From Betaproteobacteria bacterium RIFCSPLOWO2_12_FULL_62_58 (GTDB taxonomy: Bacteria; Pseudomonadota; Gammaproteobacteria; Burkholderiales; SG8-41), in contig MERI01000255.1 in assembly GCA_001772005.1 (NCBI GenBank), forward strand, positions 1 through 40,778: a stretch of 40,778 nucleotides of DNA, given 5' to 3'. Shown piece by piece: positions 1 through 6,693 of the stretch. Position 1 is the stretch's first letter. Each line of letters opens with the position of its first letter. The translations under genes and the position numbers were made by a program. The notes under the pieces were generated by a model. That model searched no databases. It was not told the DNA's origin and worked only from the letters and a program-made list of their open reading frames with translations.

Positions 1-55
1 AGTCGCGCGTCAAGAAGCGGCGCCACAACTTGCCGGATCCTAAGCGTATCCGCGA

Positions 56-1696
56 TCAAAGCAAGTCTTCAGGTGCGAACGCGCCCAGCAGCTTCGCAAG
101 AAGCCGCCGCCAAAACCCGGCGAGCGGCTCGCGGTCGTAGCGCACCTCTTTGCCAGCCTCCTCTGTGACCCAGACGAGCTCTGTCTCCTGACCGCGTCCG
201 GCGCGTTCCACGCGGAAGGCATGTGCGGGCCGCACGGCTTCCTCGAACAGCGTGCCGAGGCGCGCCCCGAGTTCTGTGCTTTCCAGCAGGACGGCGACCT
301 CGGTGTTGTGCAGGCGCGACCGGGGATCGAGATTCATCGAGCCTATCACCACGTGCCGCCGGTCGACGACGATCGCTTTCGTATGCAGGTAGGCGCCCGA
401 GGAAGCACCCGGGCGCCGGCTGCCCCCGGCGTCGCGGGGCTCCGGGCGCATTTCGTAAAGCTCGAGACCAGTGGCAAGCAAGCGAGCGCGCAAGCGTGCG
501 TAGCCGGCATACGCCAACGGCACGTAGTCGGTGGAGGCAAGCGAATTGGTGAGGACCCGCACGCGCACGCCGCGCCGGGCGACCGCGCCCAGTACGGCGA
601 TCCCTTCATCGCTCGGGATGAAGTAGGGCGAGATCAGGATGACCTCCCGCTGAACTGCGTCGACGATTGGCCGCATGCGCGACGCGAAGATTTGCCTGGG
701 GGCCGCATCGGCGTCAGAACGGGAAATCTTCGCGGGTGGGTCATAGAGGGCGATTGCGTCCGCCGGTATCAACGGCAGTTGCCCCGAACGCAACTGCAAT
801 CCGAGGCGCGTCTCGCGCAGGATACGTGCATAGTCGGTGTCGCGAAAGCTTTCGAGCCGCGCTTCCAGAACCCGCTCGAATGCGGCGAGCTGCTCCGCTC
901 CCAACGGGGTAGCGACAAAAGCCTCGATCGGCACCGCCCATTCGCTGTTCCAGTAATCGTCGAAGCTGCGCGAGATGTCGCGCACGACGGGTCCGGCTGC
1001 GAGCATGTCGAGGTCGGAGAAATTGACTTCGCCGTGCGCGTCGAAGTACTCATCGCCGAGATTGCGCCCGCCGACGATCGCTATCGCGTTGTCCGCGATC
1101 CACAGCTTGTTGTGCATGCGGCGGTTCAATCGCGCCGGGTCCCCGAGGAATTCAAGCAGCTGCGACAGCCCGAGGGGGCCGCGGCTCGCGAAAGGGTTGA
1201 ACGCGCGCACTTCGATATTGGGATGTGCCGCGAAACTCGCGAGATCGAAATCTTTTCCCGCTGCATCAAGATCGTCGATCAGCAGGCGCACGCGCACCCC
1301 GCGATGAGCCGCGCGCAGCACGCGGTAGAGAAGGAGCTGAGTCGTGGTGTCCTCTCGTACGATGAAGTACTGCAGGTCGAGCGTGCGCTCCGCGCTTTCG
1401 GCGAGGCTCGCCCGGACGCTGAACGCCTCCATTCCAGAGACAAGCGGGTAGATGCCGGACTGCCCGGGATGAAGAGTGATCTGCTCTACGACGCTACGGC
1501 CGAGCGCAGTTTCCTCCGGGCGCAGCCATGCCTCGGAAATCGGCCGCGGCACATCGAGACGCGGCGTGGTGCACGCCGCTGACATGAGCGTGACAATGAC
1601 CGCAAGACCCAGCGCGGCGACAGCGCGGCGCACACGGCGACGCGGATCGGTCCGCGCCTGTTGTCTCATGGAGCGCAAAGCGCTGGACGGCGCCAT
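56..1696 (-). CDS. Phospholipase D / cardiolipin synthase-like lipoprotein
   Basis: 546 aa, phospholipase D superfamily. Two HKD motifs are visible: H195-x-K197-x4-D202 followed by GGRN, and H438-x-K440-x4-D445 followed by GSMN. Both catalytic halves are therefore intact. The N-terminus is Arg-rich, then a hydrophobic stretch (about residues 25-41) ends in a lipobox-like SAAC with Cys42, so the protein is probably a lipoprotein on the periplasmic side of a membrane. Size and the twin HKD layout match the cardiolipin synthase C (YmdC/ClsC) branch, which makes cardiolipin by phosphatidyl transfer; the exact substrate is an inference. It lies 35 bp downstream of the FtsH-domain gene on the same strand and is probably co-transcribed from the FNR-type promoter near 2346. 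No clear Shine-Dalgarno supports the chosen ATG; an internal ATG nine codons later is an alternative. Confidence 0.9.
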   Translation of the reverse strand: MAPSSALRSMRQQARTDPRRRVRRAVAALGLAVIVTLMSAACTTPRLDVPRPISEAWLRPEETALGRSVVEQITLHPGQSGIYPLVSGMEAFSVRASLAESAERTLDLQYFIVREDTTTQLLLYRVLRAAHRGVRVRLLIDDLDAAGKDFDLASFAAHPNIEVRAFNPFASRGPLGLSQLLEFLGDPARLNRRMHNKLWIADNAIAIVGGRNLGDEYFDAHGEVNFSDLDMLAAGPVVRDISRSFDDYWNSEWAVPIEAFVATPLGAEQLAAFERVLEARLESFRDTDYARILRETRLGLQLRSGQLPLIPADAIALYDPPAKISRSDADAAPRQIFASRMRPIVDAVQREVILISPYFIPSDEGIAVLGAVARRGVRVRVLTNSLASTDYVPLAYAGYARLRARLLATGLELYEMRPEPRDAGGSRRPGASSGAYLHTKAIVVDRRHVVIGSMNLDPRSRLHNTEVAVLLESTELGARLGTLFEEAVRPAHAFRVERAGRGQETELVWVTEEAGKEVRYDREPLAGFWRRLLAKLLGAFAPEDLL

Positions 1697-1731
1697 GGAT
1701 CGCTACACCCGGTCGAGTGCACCAGGGCGCC

Positions 1732-2304
1732 CTAGCGGCTCTTCGGCTCGCCGCTGTCGCGCGTGGGCGGGTTCCCGGCTTGGTCCCGCTTCGCGAAGAG
1801 ACCAGAGATCAGTCCCATCATTCCATGCGCCGGCAGGGACGCAGCGGGGCCCGCTTGTGCCTTCCCTCCACGCACCAGTCGGACGAGGGCGGCGGCCAGC
1901 ACCACCGCGAGGAAAACCAGCATCGGCCAGGGGATGCGCGTGAACACCGACGCCCACGGCGATGGGGCGCTCACGTCGATCGCGACGTGTTGTTTACGCA
2001 GCGCCGGTATCAGCGCGGGATCGCCGAAGTCCGGCGCCCGGGTGCTGAAGGCATCTTGCTGCGTGTCCTTCAAAGGCTGCTTGAAACGCCCGCGAATCTC
2101 CGTTCCCTGGAACGTGACGCTCGCGACGTTGCCGGCCTCGATTTGATCGAGAAACGCACCGTAGGGCATCGCGGCCGATTTGCCGGTCGATTCAATTTCG
2201 GCTCCGACACCGATGAGCAGCCCCAGCACCACGGCGGTGGCGATGAACCACACCGGCGGTCGCTTCCACCATGGCCGCTGACAGTGTTCCATTGCGTGTG
2301 TCAT
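1732..2304 (-). CDS. Stand-alone FtsH N-terminal (FtsH_ext-like) membrane protein
   Basis: 190 aa. Residues about 16-35 form a membrane segment. They are followed by a region typical of the periplasmic domain of FtsH proteases (MPYGAFLDQIEAGNVASVTF, then EIRGRF), and a second membrane segment lies at about residues 128-146. This reproduces the TM-periplasmic domain-TM head of FtsH. After it come only about 45 residues, with no Walker A, no AAA module and no HExxH zinc protease site. There is no in-frame continuation, because the CDS ends and the phospholipase gene follows 35 bp later. It may bind or modulate full-length FtsH, or be a decayed paralogue; the sequence cannot decide. The promoter is the FNR-type site at 2340-2353 with TATTCT as -10. 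The predicted transcript start falls almost on the ATG, so the mRNA may be nearly leaderless. Confidence 0.8.
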   Translation of the reverse strand: MTHAMEHCQRPWWKRPPVWFIATAVVLGLLIGVGAEIESTGKSAAMPYGAFLDQIEAGNVASVTFQGTEIRGRFKQPLKDTQQDAFSTRAPDFGDPALIPALRKQHVAIDVSAPSPWASVFTRIPWPMLVFLAVVLAAALVRLVRGGKAQAGPAASLPAHGMMGLISGLFAKRDQAGNPPTRDSGEPKSR

Positions 2305-2339
2305 ATTTGCAAGAATACGCTCCCCCGGGGCGACCGGTG

Positions 2340-2353
2340 TTGATCTGGGTCAA
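2340..2353 (-). promoter_or_regulatory. FNR/ANR-type site for the FtsH-domain gene
   Basis: Reads TTGACCCAGATCAA on the minus strand, one mismatch from TTGAT-N4-ATCAA. The centre (2346.5) is 32 bp from the centre of a TATTCT -10 hexamer at 2312-2317, the spacing of a class II (-41.5) FNR activator site. The gene start is at 2304. Confidence 0.6.
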
Positions 2354-2538
2354 ACCAATGCCGTCATCGCATCGAATTGATCGGGTGCCTCCGCCTGGAG
2401 GGTGAGAGGATTGGGCGCCTGCGCATCCGGTACGATGCGCCGACTCCCGTTCGTCAGCGATTGGATGCGGAGATCGCCCCGATTGATCGACAACTTGGCG
2501 CCCTTCGGAGCGTCGATGGTTGCAGTACCAGCGATCTT

Positions 2539-2639
2539 GGCCCGAGGCACGTCAAAGGCATGCGCTGCAGTTAATACTGACGCGGAAGGCCGTGGATTTC
2601 CGAGTCGTCATTGACGATCAGAATGCGATCTTGCGCCAC
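2539..2639 (-). pseudogene. N-terminal remnant of a response-regulator receiver domain
   Basis: Reading leftward from a GTG at 2639, the frame gives RILIVNDDSEIHGLPRQY and then a stop. This is the beta1 strand, acidic pair and helix 1 of a two-component receiver domain (family pattern ILIVDDD-EI--LLRQYL). Shifting by one base at the stop continues as LTAAHAFDV, again typical of the receiver ('LTAHGFDV'). After about 2539 the similarity ends, although an open frame continues to 2350. I read it as a frameshifted, truncated gene start. It faces away from the Met/Gly-rich gene at 2871, with the CpxR-like box between them, the layout seen in cpxR-cpxP loci. Confidence 0.6.
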
Positions 2640-2687
2640 TATGGGCGCTGTGTGTCGCTGTTTGGATGAGTTCTAAGCCGGAAAATT

Positions 2688-2702
2688 GTAACGCAGTGTA
2701 AC
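2688..2702 (+). promoter_or_regulatory. CpxR/RstA-like direct-repeat box (copy 1)
   Basis: GTAACGCAGTGTAAC: two GTAAC half-sites with a 10-bp period, the geometry of OmpR-family tandem sites (CpxR GTAAA-N5-GTAAA, RstA GTTACA repeats). The same 15-mer occurs at 25357-25371 on the other strand. Each lies 168 bp before the start codon of a paralogous gene. Downstream, both copies share GCGATACAAAA, TGACAT, and TTTAATCG at the same 70-bp offset from the box. Confidence 0.6.
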
Positions 2703-2723
2703 AGCAAGGCGCGCTGCAAGACG

Positions 2724-2780
2724 GCGATACAAAAAAGTACTTGGGTGACATAAGCCAGTTACAACGAGCTGGTTTAATCG
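2724..2780 (+). promoter_or_regulatory. Conserved promoter region of the Met/Gly-rich gene pair
   Basis: Contains GCGATACAAAA (2724-2734), TGACAT (2746-2751) and TTTAATCG (2773-2780). TGACAT and TTTAAT are 21 bp apart here and also 21 bp apart upstream of the paralogue at 25188, so the spacing is conserved. TTTAAT is a plausible -10. A 21-bp spacer is too long for a standard sigma-70 pair, so TGACAT may be a regulator or alternative sigma element. The rest of 2305-2870, apart from the remnant and the box, shows no gene. Confidence 0.4.
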
Positions 2781-2870
2781 TCCTCACTGAGATCGCCCTG
2801 CTTCCGGCTCTGCCGTCGGGACCGGGCGATCAAGGTAGCAACACTCAACTCTCTTAAAAGGAAATCGACC

Positions 2871-3308
2871 ATGAAACGCTCGCAGAAATTGGCAGTTGGT
2901 ATCGTCGCTTCGTTGGGTCTGGGTCTCGCGGTTGTGACCGCATTTGCCCAGCCGGGGCCCATGGGTGCCGGTATGGGACCGGGAACGATGGGTGGCATGG
3001 GACCCCAAATGAAGGGTGGCATGAAACGCGCCATGATGGGAGGTATGGGACCCGGCGCGATGGGCGCGGGTTTTGCAGGACCGATGGCCGGGCAACAGTT
3101 GATGACGCCCGAAGAACGAACGGCGCTGATGGAGAAAATGCGCACAGCCGCCACACCCGAGGAACGCCAGAAACTCGCCGCGGCAACTCGCACCGAGATG
3201 CAAAAGCGCGCCAAGGAGAAGGGCATCACGCTGCCCGAACCTCGTGGCCCGAGGGCGGGCTTCGGCCCGAACTTCGCGCCGCCTTTCGCTGCGCCTGCTC
3301 CGAAGTAG
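2871..3308 (+). CDS. Met/Gly-rich exported protein, Spy/CpxP-like C-terminal helices (paralogue 1)
   Basis: 145 aa. A signal peptide (MKRSQKLAVGIVASLGLGLA..., cut after AFA) is followed by about 45 residues of Met-Gly-Pro repeats (GPMGAGMGPGTMGGMG), a likely methionine-rich metal-binding segment. Then comes a charged helical part, LMTPEERTALMEKM...TPEERQKLAAATRTEMQKRA, resembling small periplasmic Spy/CpxP-type proteins. Its signal peptide is nearly identical to those of the genes at 3396 and 25188, marking a local paralogous family. The ATG follows TTAAAAGGAAATCGACC, a good ribosome site. The CpxR-like box 168 bp upstream suggests envelope- or metal-stress induction. A role in copper or other soft-metal buffering is inferred from composition only. 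Confidence 0.85.
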   Translation: MKRSQKLAVGIVASLGLGLAVVTAFAQPGPMGAGMGPGTMGGMGPQMKGGMKRAMMGGMGPGAMGAGFAGPMAGQQLMTPEERTALMEKMRTAATPEERQKLAAATRTEMQKRAKEKGITLPEPRGPRAGFGPNFAPPFAAPAPK

Positions 3309-3339
3309 CATGCTCATTAACCGGCCTGTTAGGCCTAAG

Positions 3340-3359
3340 GGGGCGGGGAAACCCGCCCC
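3340..3359 (+). terminator. GC-rich hairpin after paralogue 1
   Basis: GGGGCGGG / CCCGCCCC, a perfect 8-bp stem with a GAAA tetraloop. There is no T-tract. An almost identical hairpin follows the paralogue at 25188. Because the next gene starts 36 bp later, it may attenuate or protect mRNA rather than fully terminate. Confidence 0.55.
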
Positions 3360-3395
3360 ATCGAATATCCATCAACTTATCTGGAGGTCGAGATC

Positions 3396-4067
3396 GTGAA
3401 ACGCTCAAGCAAGATTGCAGTCGGAGTGGTTGCGTCGTTAGGGCTGGGTCTGGCGGTCGCCACAGTTCTCGCTCAGCCTGCCGGCATGGGGCCGGGCATG
3501 ATGCATGGCATGGGGCCCGGCGCGGTCGCAGGCAACCACGGTCCAATGGCGGGTGCGACAGCCATGCTCACGCGGCAGGATGCCGGGTCGTCCGCCGATA
3601 TGAACCTTGTTCATGAGTTGCTGGTGAATCATGACAAGATCAGGCGCACGGTGACCAATCTGCCGAACGGCATCAGAACCGTCACCGAGTCCGATGACCC
3701 GCAGGTCGCGCAGGCCATCAAGGCCCATGTCGCCAGCATGTCGCAGCGACTCAGCGACGGACGGGAATTCAATATTTTCAGCACCACGCTGCCGGTGTTG
3801 TTCGAGAACAAGGACAAGATCAAGTCTGCGGTCGAGATGACAGAGAAGGGTTCGGTCGTGACGCGGACATCCACTGATGCGAAAGTAGTCACTGCACTTC
3901 AGGGGCACGCTGCGGAAGTGACCGAACTCGCGCAGGAAGGCATGGCGGCGATGAGGCGCGGCATGATGGCGAGCAACGCTATGGGACCGCGTGGCCCGCG
4001 CGCCGGCATGGGTCCGAAGACTTCCCCGGCACCTCAGGCGCCAGCCGCAACCGAGCACGTTCATTAA
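3396..4067 (+). CDS. Met/Gly-rich exported protein with extended C-terminal domain (paralogue 2)
   Basis: 223 aa, starting at GTG behind CTGGAGGTCGAGATC. Signal peptide MKRSSKIAVGVVASLGLGLA is followed by a short Met/Gly/His segment (GMGPGMMHGMGPG). A domain of about 130 residues (roughly 65-195) contains LVHELLVNHDKIRRTVTNLP, conserved-looking VTESDDP and FENKDKIKSAVEMTEKG segments. A second Met-rich tail ends in HVH. The middle domain resembles uncharacterised conserved periplasmic proteins; I cannot assign a function. His and Met at both ends suggest metal binding. It lies 87 bp after paralogue 1 and probably shares its promoter. Confidence 0.85.
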   Translation: MKRSSKIAVGVVASLGLGLAVATVLAQPAGMGPGMMHGMGPGAVAGNHGPMAGATAMLTRQDAGSSADMNLVHELLVNHDKIRRTVTNLPNGIRTVTESDDPQVAQAIKAHVASMSQRLSDGREFNIFSTTLPVLFENKDKIKSAVEMTEKGSVVTRTSTDAKVVTALQGHAAEVTELAQEGMAAMRRGMMASNAMGPRGPRAGMGPKTSPAPQAPAATEHVH

Positions 4068-4084
4068 CCGGGCCGGTGATTTTG

Positions 4085-4107
4085 CGGGCGCGGAAAATCC
4101 GCTCCCG
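4085..4107 (+). terminator. Hairpin after paralogue 2
   Basis: CGGGCGCGGA / TCCGCTCCCG with one internal mismatch and an AAA loop, 17 bp after the stop codon. There is no long T-run. Likely the end of the two-gene unit that starts at 2871. Confidence 0.5.
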
Positions 4108-4177
4108 TGGTTTCCGCCGAAGCTGATTGGATAAACAGGCGAGCATGAAGCAGATGAAGTAGCGGGAAAGCCGATGC

Positions 4178-5026
4178 TTACCCGCATGCATGTACCAGTG
4201 CGGATGTTGAACGCTGCGAAGACCTTCGCGACACCACGTGGCCTCCCGACACGGCGATGACCTCGCCTTCAGCAAGCGCCCGCCACTTCTCGTCGCTGAG
4301 CGGAACGCTGGCGATAAGCACCACCTCCTGGTAACCCGGCCCCACGCCGACGCCCCGCGCTTCGATGCGCTGATCACGTTCGATACAGCGGCGGCACAGG
4401 ACAAAAAGACCGGGCGGCGCAATCTCGCCGGTAAGTGGTTGTATTCGCCGATGCCCGTGCGCGAACAACGCGTCGCCGTCGGCATAGAGGAAGTTCGCGG
4501 GTCCGAGGCGCCGCAGCTCGGCGGCGAATTGAGATACCGCTGAAAGCCGTTTGCCGAGCGGCGGAACGTGCGATGCCGATTGCCAGAGATCATGAACGCG
4601 TTCCAGCAGCGCGCAGAAGGCATGCTCCGAGTCAGTCGTGCCGACTGGCCGGTAGCGGGCGAAGGTCAGCCGCCGGCGCCGTTCAATGCCGGGCAAGTCG
4701 CCGTTATGCGCGAATACGTGCATGCGCCCGGCCAACTCGCGCACGAACGGTTGCGTATTCGAGAGTGCGACGCCACCTCGCGTCGCGCGCCGGATGTGCG
4801 AAATGGCGAGCGCAGTGCGCGGACTTTGCGTTTCGAGAAAGCGAACCAGAGCACTATCGCCGGCGGCGGCAGGCTCCCGGAACAGCATGACATCGTTGCC
4901 GCCGTAATAGGCGACCCCCCACCCGTCGCGCGTGCTGTTCGTGCTTGCGCCATGCGATGCGAGTGTTTCGAACGAAATCGTCAACCGCGTCACCCGACGG
5001 CTCGACATGGCGAGCAGTTCACACAT
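4178..5026 (-). CDS. Class II glutamine amidotransferase (paralogue A)
   Basis: 282 aa, GATase type 2 of the YafJ kind. The start is set by the catalytic cysteine, which must be residue 2 after Met removal: MCELLAMSS. Further family motifs are RDGWGVAYY, HIRRATRG, NTQPF and the glutamine-site loop HNGDL. The C-terminal half carries GPANFLYADGDALFAHGH. Such single-domain proteins hydrolyse glutamine or gamma-glutamyl amides; the acceptor, if any, is unknown. A close paralogue is encoded at 9721, and the two flank the glutamate-ligase/protease genes. The start overlaps a small ORF (5019-5138), suggesting translational coupling. A much longer upstream in-frame extension exists but would bury the catalytic Cys. 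Confidence 0.9.
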   Translation of the reverse strand: MCELLAMSSRRVTRLTISFETLASHGASTNSTRDGWGVAYYGGNDVMLFREPAAAGDSALVRFLETQSPRTALAISHIRRATRGGVALSNTQPFVRELAGRMHVFAHNGDLPGIERRRRLTFARYRPVGTTDSEHAFCALLERVHDLWQSASHVPPLGKRLSAVSQFAAELRRLGPANFLYADGDALFAHGHRRIQPLTGEIAPPGLFVLCRRCIERDQRIEARGVGVGPGYQEVVLIASVPLSDEKWRALAEGEVIAVSGGHVVSRRSSQRSTSALVHACG

Positions 5027-5138
5027 GGCTTCGATCGGCTCCGCTGGTCCGGTGAAAGCGCGTAACACGCGCGAACGTAGCGTGCGCGACCGCAAGTGCG
5101 AGTGCCACGACTCCAGTTGCCACAATGCTCTTCTTCAT
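5019..5138 (-). CDS. Small ORF with a signal peptide, overlapping the amidotransferase start
   Basis: 39 aa: MKKSIVATGVVALALAVAHA then a short polar tail RVTRFHRTSGADRSHV. It has the Lys-Lys start and hydrophobic core of a signal peptide with an ATFA cleavage-like site, leaving only about 16 mature residues. Its stop overlaps the ATG of the amidotransferase (ATGTGTGA). It could be a leader peptide that couples translation, or the surviving start of a lost exported protein. Shine-Dalgarno support is weak (GGGAT). Confidence 0.4.
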   Translation of the reverse strand: MKKSIVATGVVALALAVAHATFARVTRFHRTSGADRSHV

Positions 5139-5201
5139 ATCCCGATTGGGCTTACCGTTGTGCCCGAACTCGCGCGCGCGAGAGCGTCAGGGACGACCGC
5201 G

Positions 5202-5744
5202 TTACGGCACCGCCTTCCGCTTGCACGCCGGTTCGAGCAGGTAGCGGCGGTTTAGGTTGACCAGCAGTCGGCCCTTGAGAAAACGGCGGCCGACCAGCAG
5301 GGGCTTGGTGAGGCTGTTGCGGTCAACGAGATTCACTTCCGTGACTCGATAGACGCGGCCGATGCACATGCCGAGCGTGACCGTGGGGCGCGCTTCGTCG
5401 GTGCCCAGGGCGCTCTTGATGCGAGCAATCCGTACTATCGGCCGCTCGATGCGCACGCTGCGCCCATCGTCGCCCACCACATCGAAAGCCACCCAGTGTT
5501 TCCCGTCGCGCTCGAACTGCTGCAGGTTTACGGCATGGAGCGAGGAGGTGCGCGCTCCCGTATCCAGCTTGGCTTCCAGCACGACATCGCCCGGCGAAAG
5601 GCGCACGCGCTCGACCCACCCCGCGACAGGCACGGTACCCGGCTGCGACGCGTGGACAGCCCAGGCCGCTGAGAGCAACAAGATGAGCGCTGCACACGCT
5701 GGAGCCACGCTGTGCACGCTGTTCGTGGAATGATCAGAGCCCAT
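5202..5744 (-). CDS. RimK-associated zinc/aspartyl protease family protein (copy 1)
   Basis: 180 aa. An N-terminal membrane segment or signal (ACAALILLLSAAWAVHA) is followed by one domain: GWVERVRLSPGDVVLEAKLDTGARTSSLHA, then WVAFDVVGDDG, then LVDRNSLTKPLLVGRRFL. The LDTGA motif is the retropepsin-like aspartate signature of the family annotated as 'ATP-dependent zinc protease' or RimK-associated protease. Proteins of this family are regularly encoded beside ATP-grasp glutamate ligases and are thought to trim or process the ligase product. The start chosen (ATG at 5744) overlaps the end of the ligase gene by 11 bp. A second copy is encoded at 8433. Confidence 0.88.
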   Translation of the reverse strand: MGSDHSTNSVHSVAPACAALILLLSAAWAVHASQPGTVPVAGWVERVRLSPGDVVLEAKLDTGARTSSLHAVNLQQFERDGKHWVAFDVVGDDGRSVRIERPIVRIARIKSALGTDEARPTVTLGMCIGRVYRVTEVNLVDRNSLTKPLLVGRRFLKGRLLVNLNRRYLLEPACKRKAVP

Positions 5745-6693
5745 GGTGCGCGAAGCGTTCACGCGCGAAGGCAACGCGGTCGGCCACGGTCCGCAGCTTC
5801 GGCAGCTCACGCTCGGCGATCTCGAGACGCGTCCTGAGCCCTGCCTGGTTCGCAATCTGGATTGCCAGTCCGGGCCGCGCATTCAACTCGAGGATGAGTG
5901 GCCCTTTGTCACGGTCGAGCACGATGTCGATACCCTGGTAGCCGAGGCCGGTCAGCTCGTAGCTGCGCGCCGCCAACTCTATCAGTGTATCCCAGTGCGG
6001 GATCTGCACGCCGGAGACCGGATTACCCGTGTCCGGGTGCTCCGCGACGATCTCGGTGCGCCACACCGCCGTCAGCGTCTTGCCGGTTGCCATATCCACA
6101 CCAGTGCCGATGGCGCCCTGGTGGAGATTGGCCTTGCCGCCGGAGAGCCGCGTCGGCAACCGCACCATGGCCATTACCGGCACGCCAAGGAACACGATGA
6201 TCCTGACATCCGGCACCCCGCGATAGGTGATCGCTTCGAAAACCGGGTCGAAGTTGACGCGATATTCGATCAGCGCCTTGTCGGTTTGCCCGCCCAGGCT
6301 GTAGACGCCCGACAGGATATTGGAGACATGAAAACGCATGTCATCGTCGTTGAGCAGGGAGCCGTCGGCGGTGCGATACAGCGTGCGCGAGCGCCCGGTC
6401 ACCACGATGATGCCGTCGCCCTGGCTGCCGCGCGCGGGCTTCACGACGAAGTCCTGGAATTTGGCGAGCAGTTGCGGCAACCCGCGCACCTGTTGCTGGA
6501 TTTCGATCACGCCGTAGAGCTCGGGCACCGCGACGCCCGCCATGGCGGCAAGCTGCTTGGTAAGCGTTTTGTCGTCAACCAGCGGATAGCAATCGCGCGG
6601 GTTATACCGGAGCGTATATTCGGCGTTGCGCCGGTTGATGCCCATCACGCCATTGGCCTCGAGCAGCGCGCCCGTGCGGAACCAGTTCATCAT
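5734..6693 (-). CDS. Alpha-L-glutamate ligase-like ATP-grasp protein
   Basis: 319 aa, RimK-related ATP-grasp family (sugar-transferase-associated ATP-grasp type). Visible features: KPLVDDKTLTK-like N-lobe (YPLVDDKTLTKQLA), ATP-binding FVVKPARGSQGDGI, mid-domain DVRIIVFLGVPVMAMVRLPT, a glycine-rich GGKANLHQGAIGTGVD loop, and the metal-binding LILELNARPGL near the end. These indicate a working carboxylate-amine ligase that forms an amide from an amino acid and an acyl phosphate; glutamate is the assumed substrate by family name only. The start overlaps the end of the transglutaminase-7TM gene (6690-6693), and the protease gene overlaps its end, a tightly coupled three-gene operon. Confidence 0.92.
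   Translation of the reverse strand: MMNWFRTGALLEANGVMGINRRNAEYTLRYNPRDCYPLVDDKTLTKQLAAMAGVAVPELYGVIEIQQQVRGLPQLLAKFQDFVVKPARGSQGDGIIVVTGRSRTLYRTADGSLLNDDDMRFHVSNILSGVYSLGGQTDKALIEYRVNFDPVFEAITYRGVPDVRIIVFLGVPVMAMVRLPTRLSGGKANLHQGAIGTGVDMATGKTLTAVWRTEIVAEHPDTGNPVSGVQIPHWDTLIELAARSYELTGLGYQGIDIVLDRDKGPLILELNARPGLAIQIANQAGLRTRLEIAERELPKLRTVADRVAFARERFAHHGL

Noticed and set aside
221..1582. Long plus-strand ORF opposite the phospholipase gene
   Set aside because: It is the shadow of the well-supported PLD gene in GC-rich DNA, with no domain or ribosome site.
2350..2550. 66-codon minus-strand ORF as a gene
   Set aside because: It has no ribosome site or recognisable domain and is the out-of-frame continuation of the response-regulator remnant.
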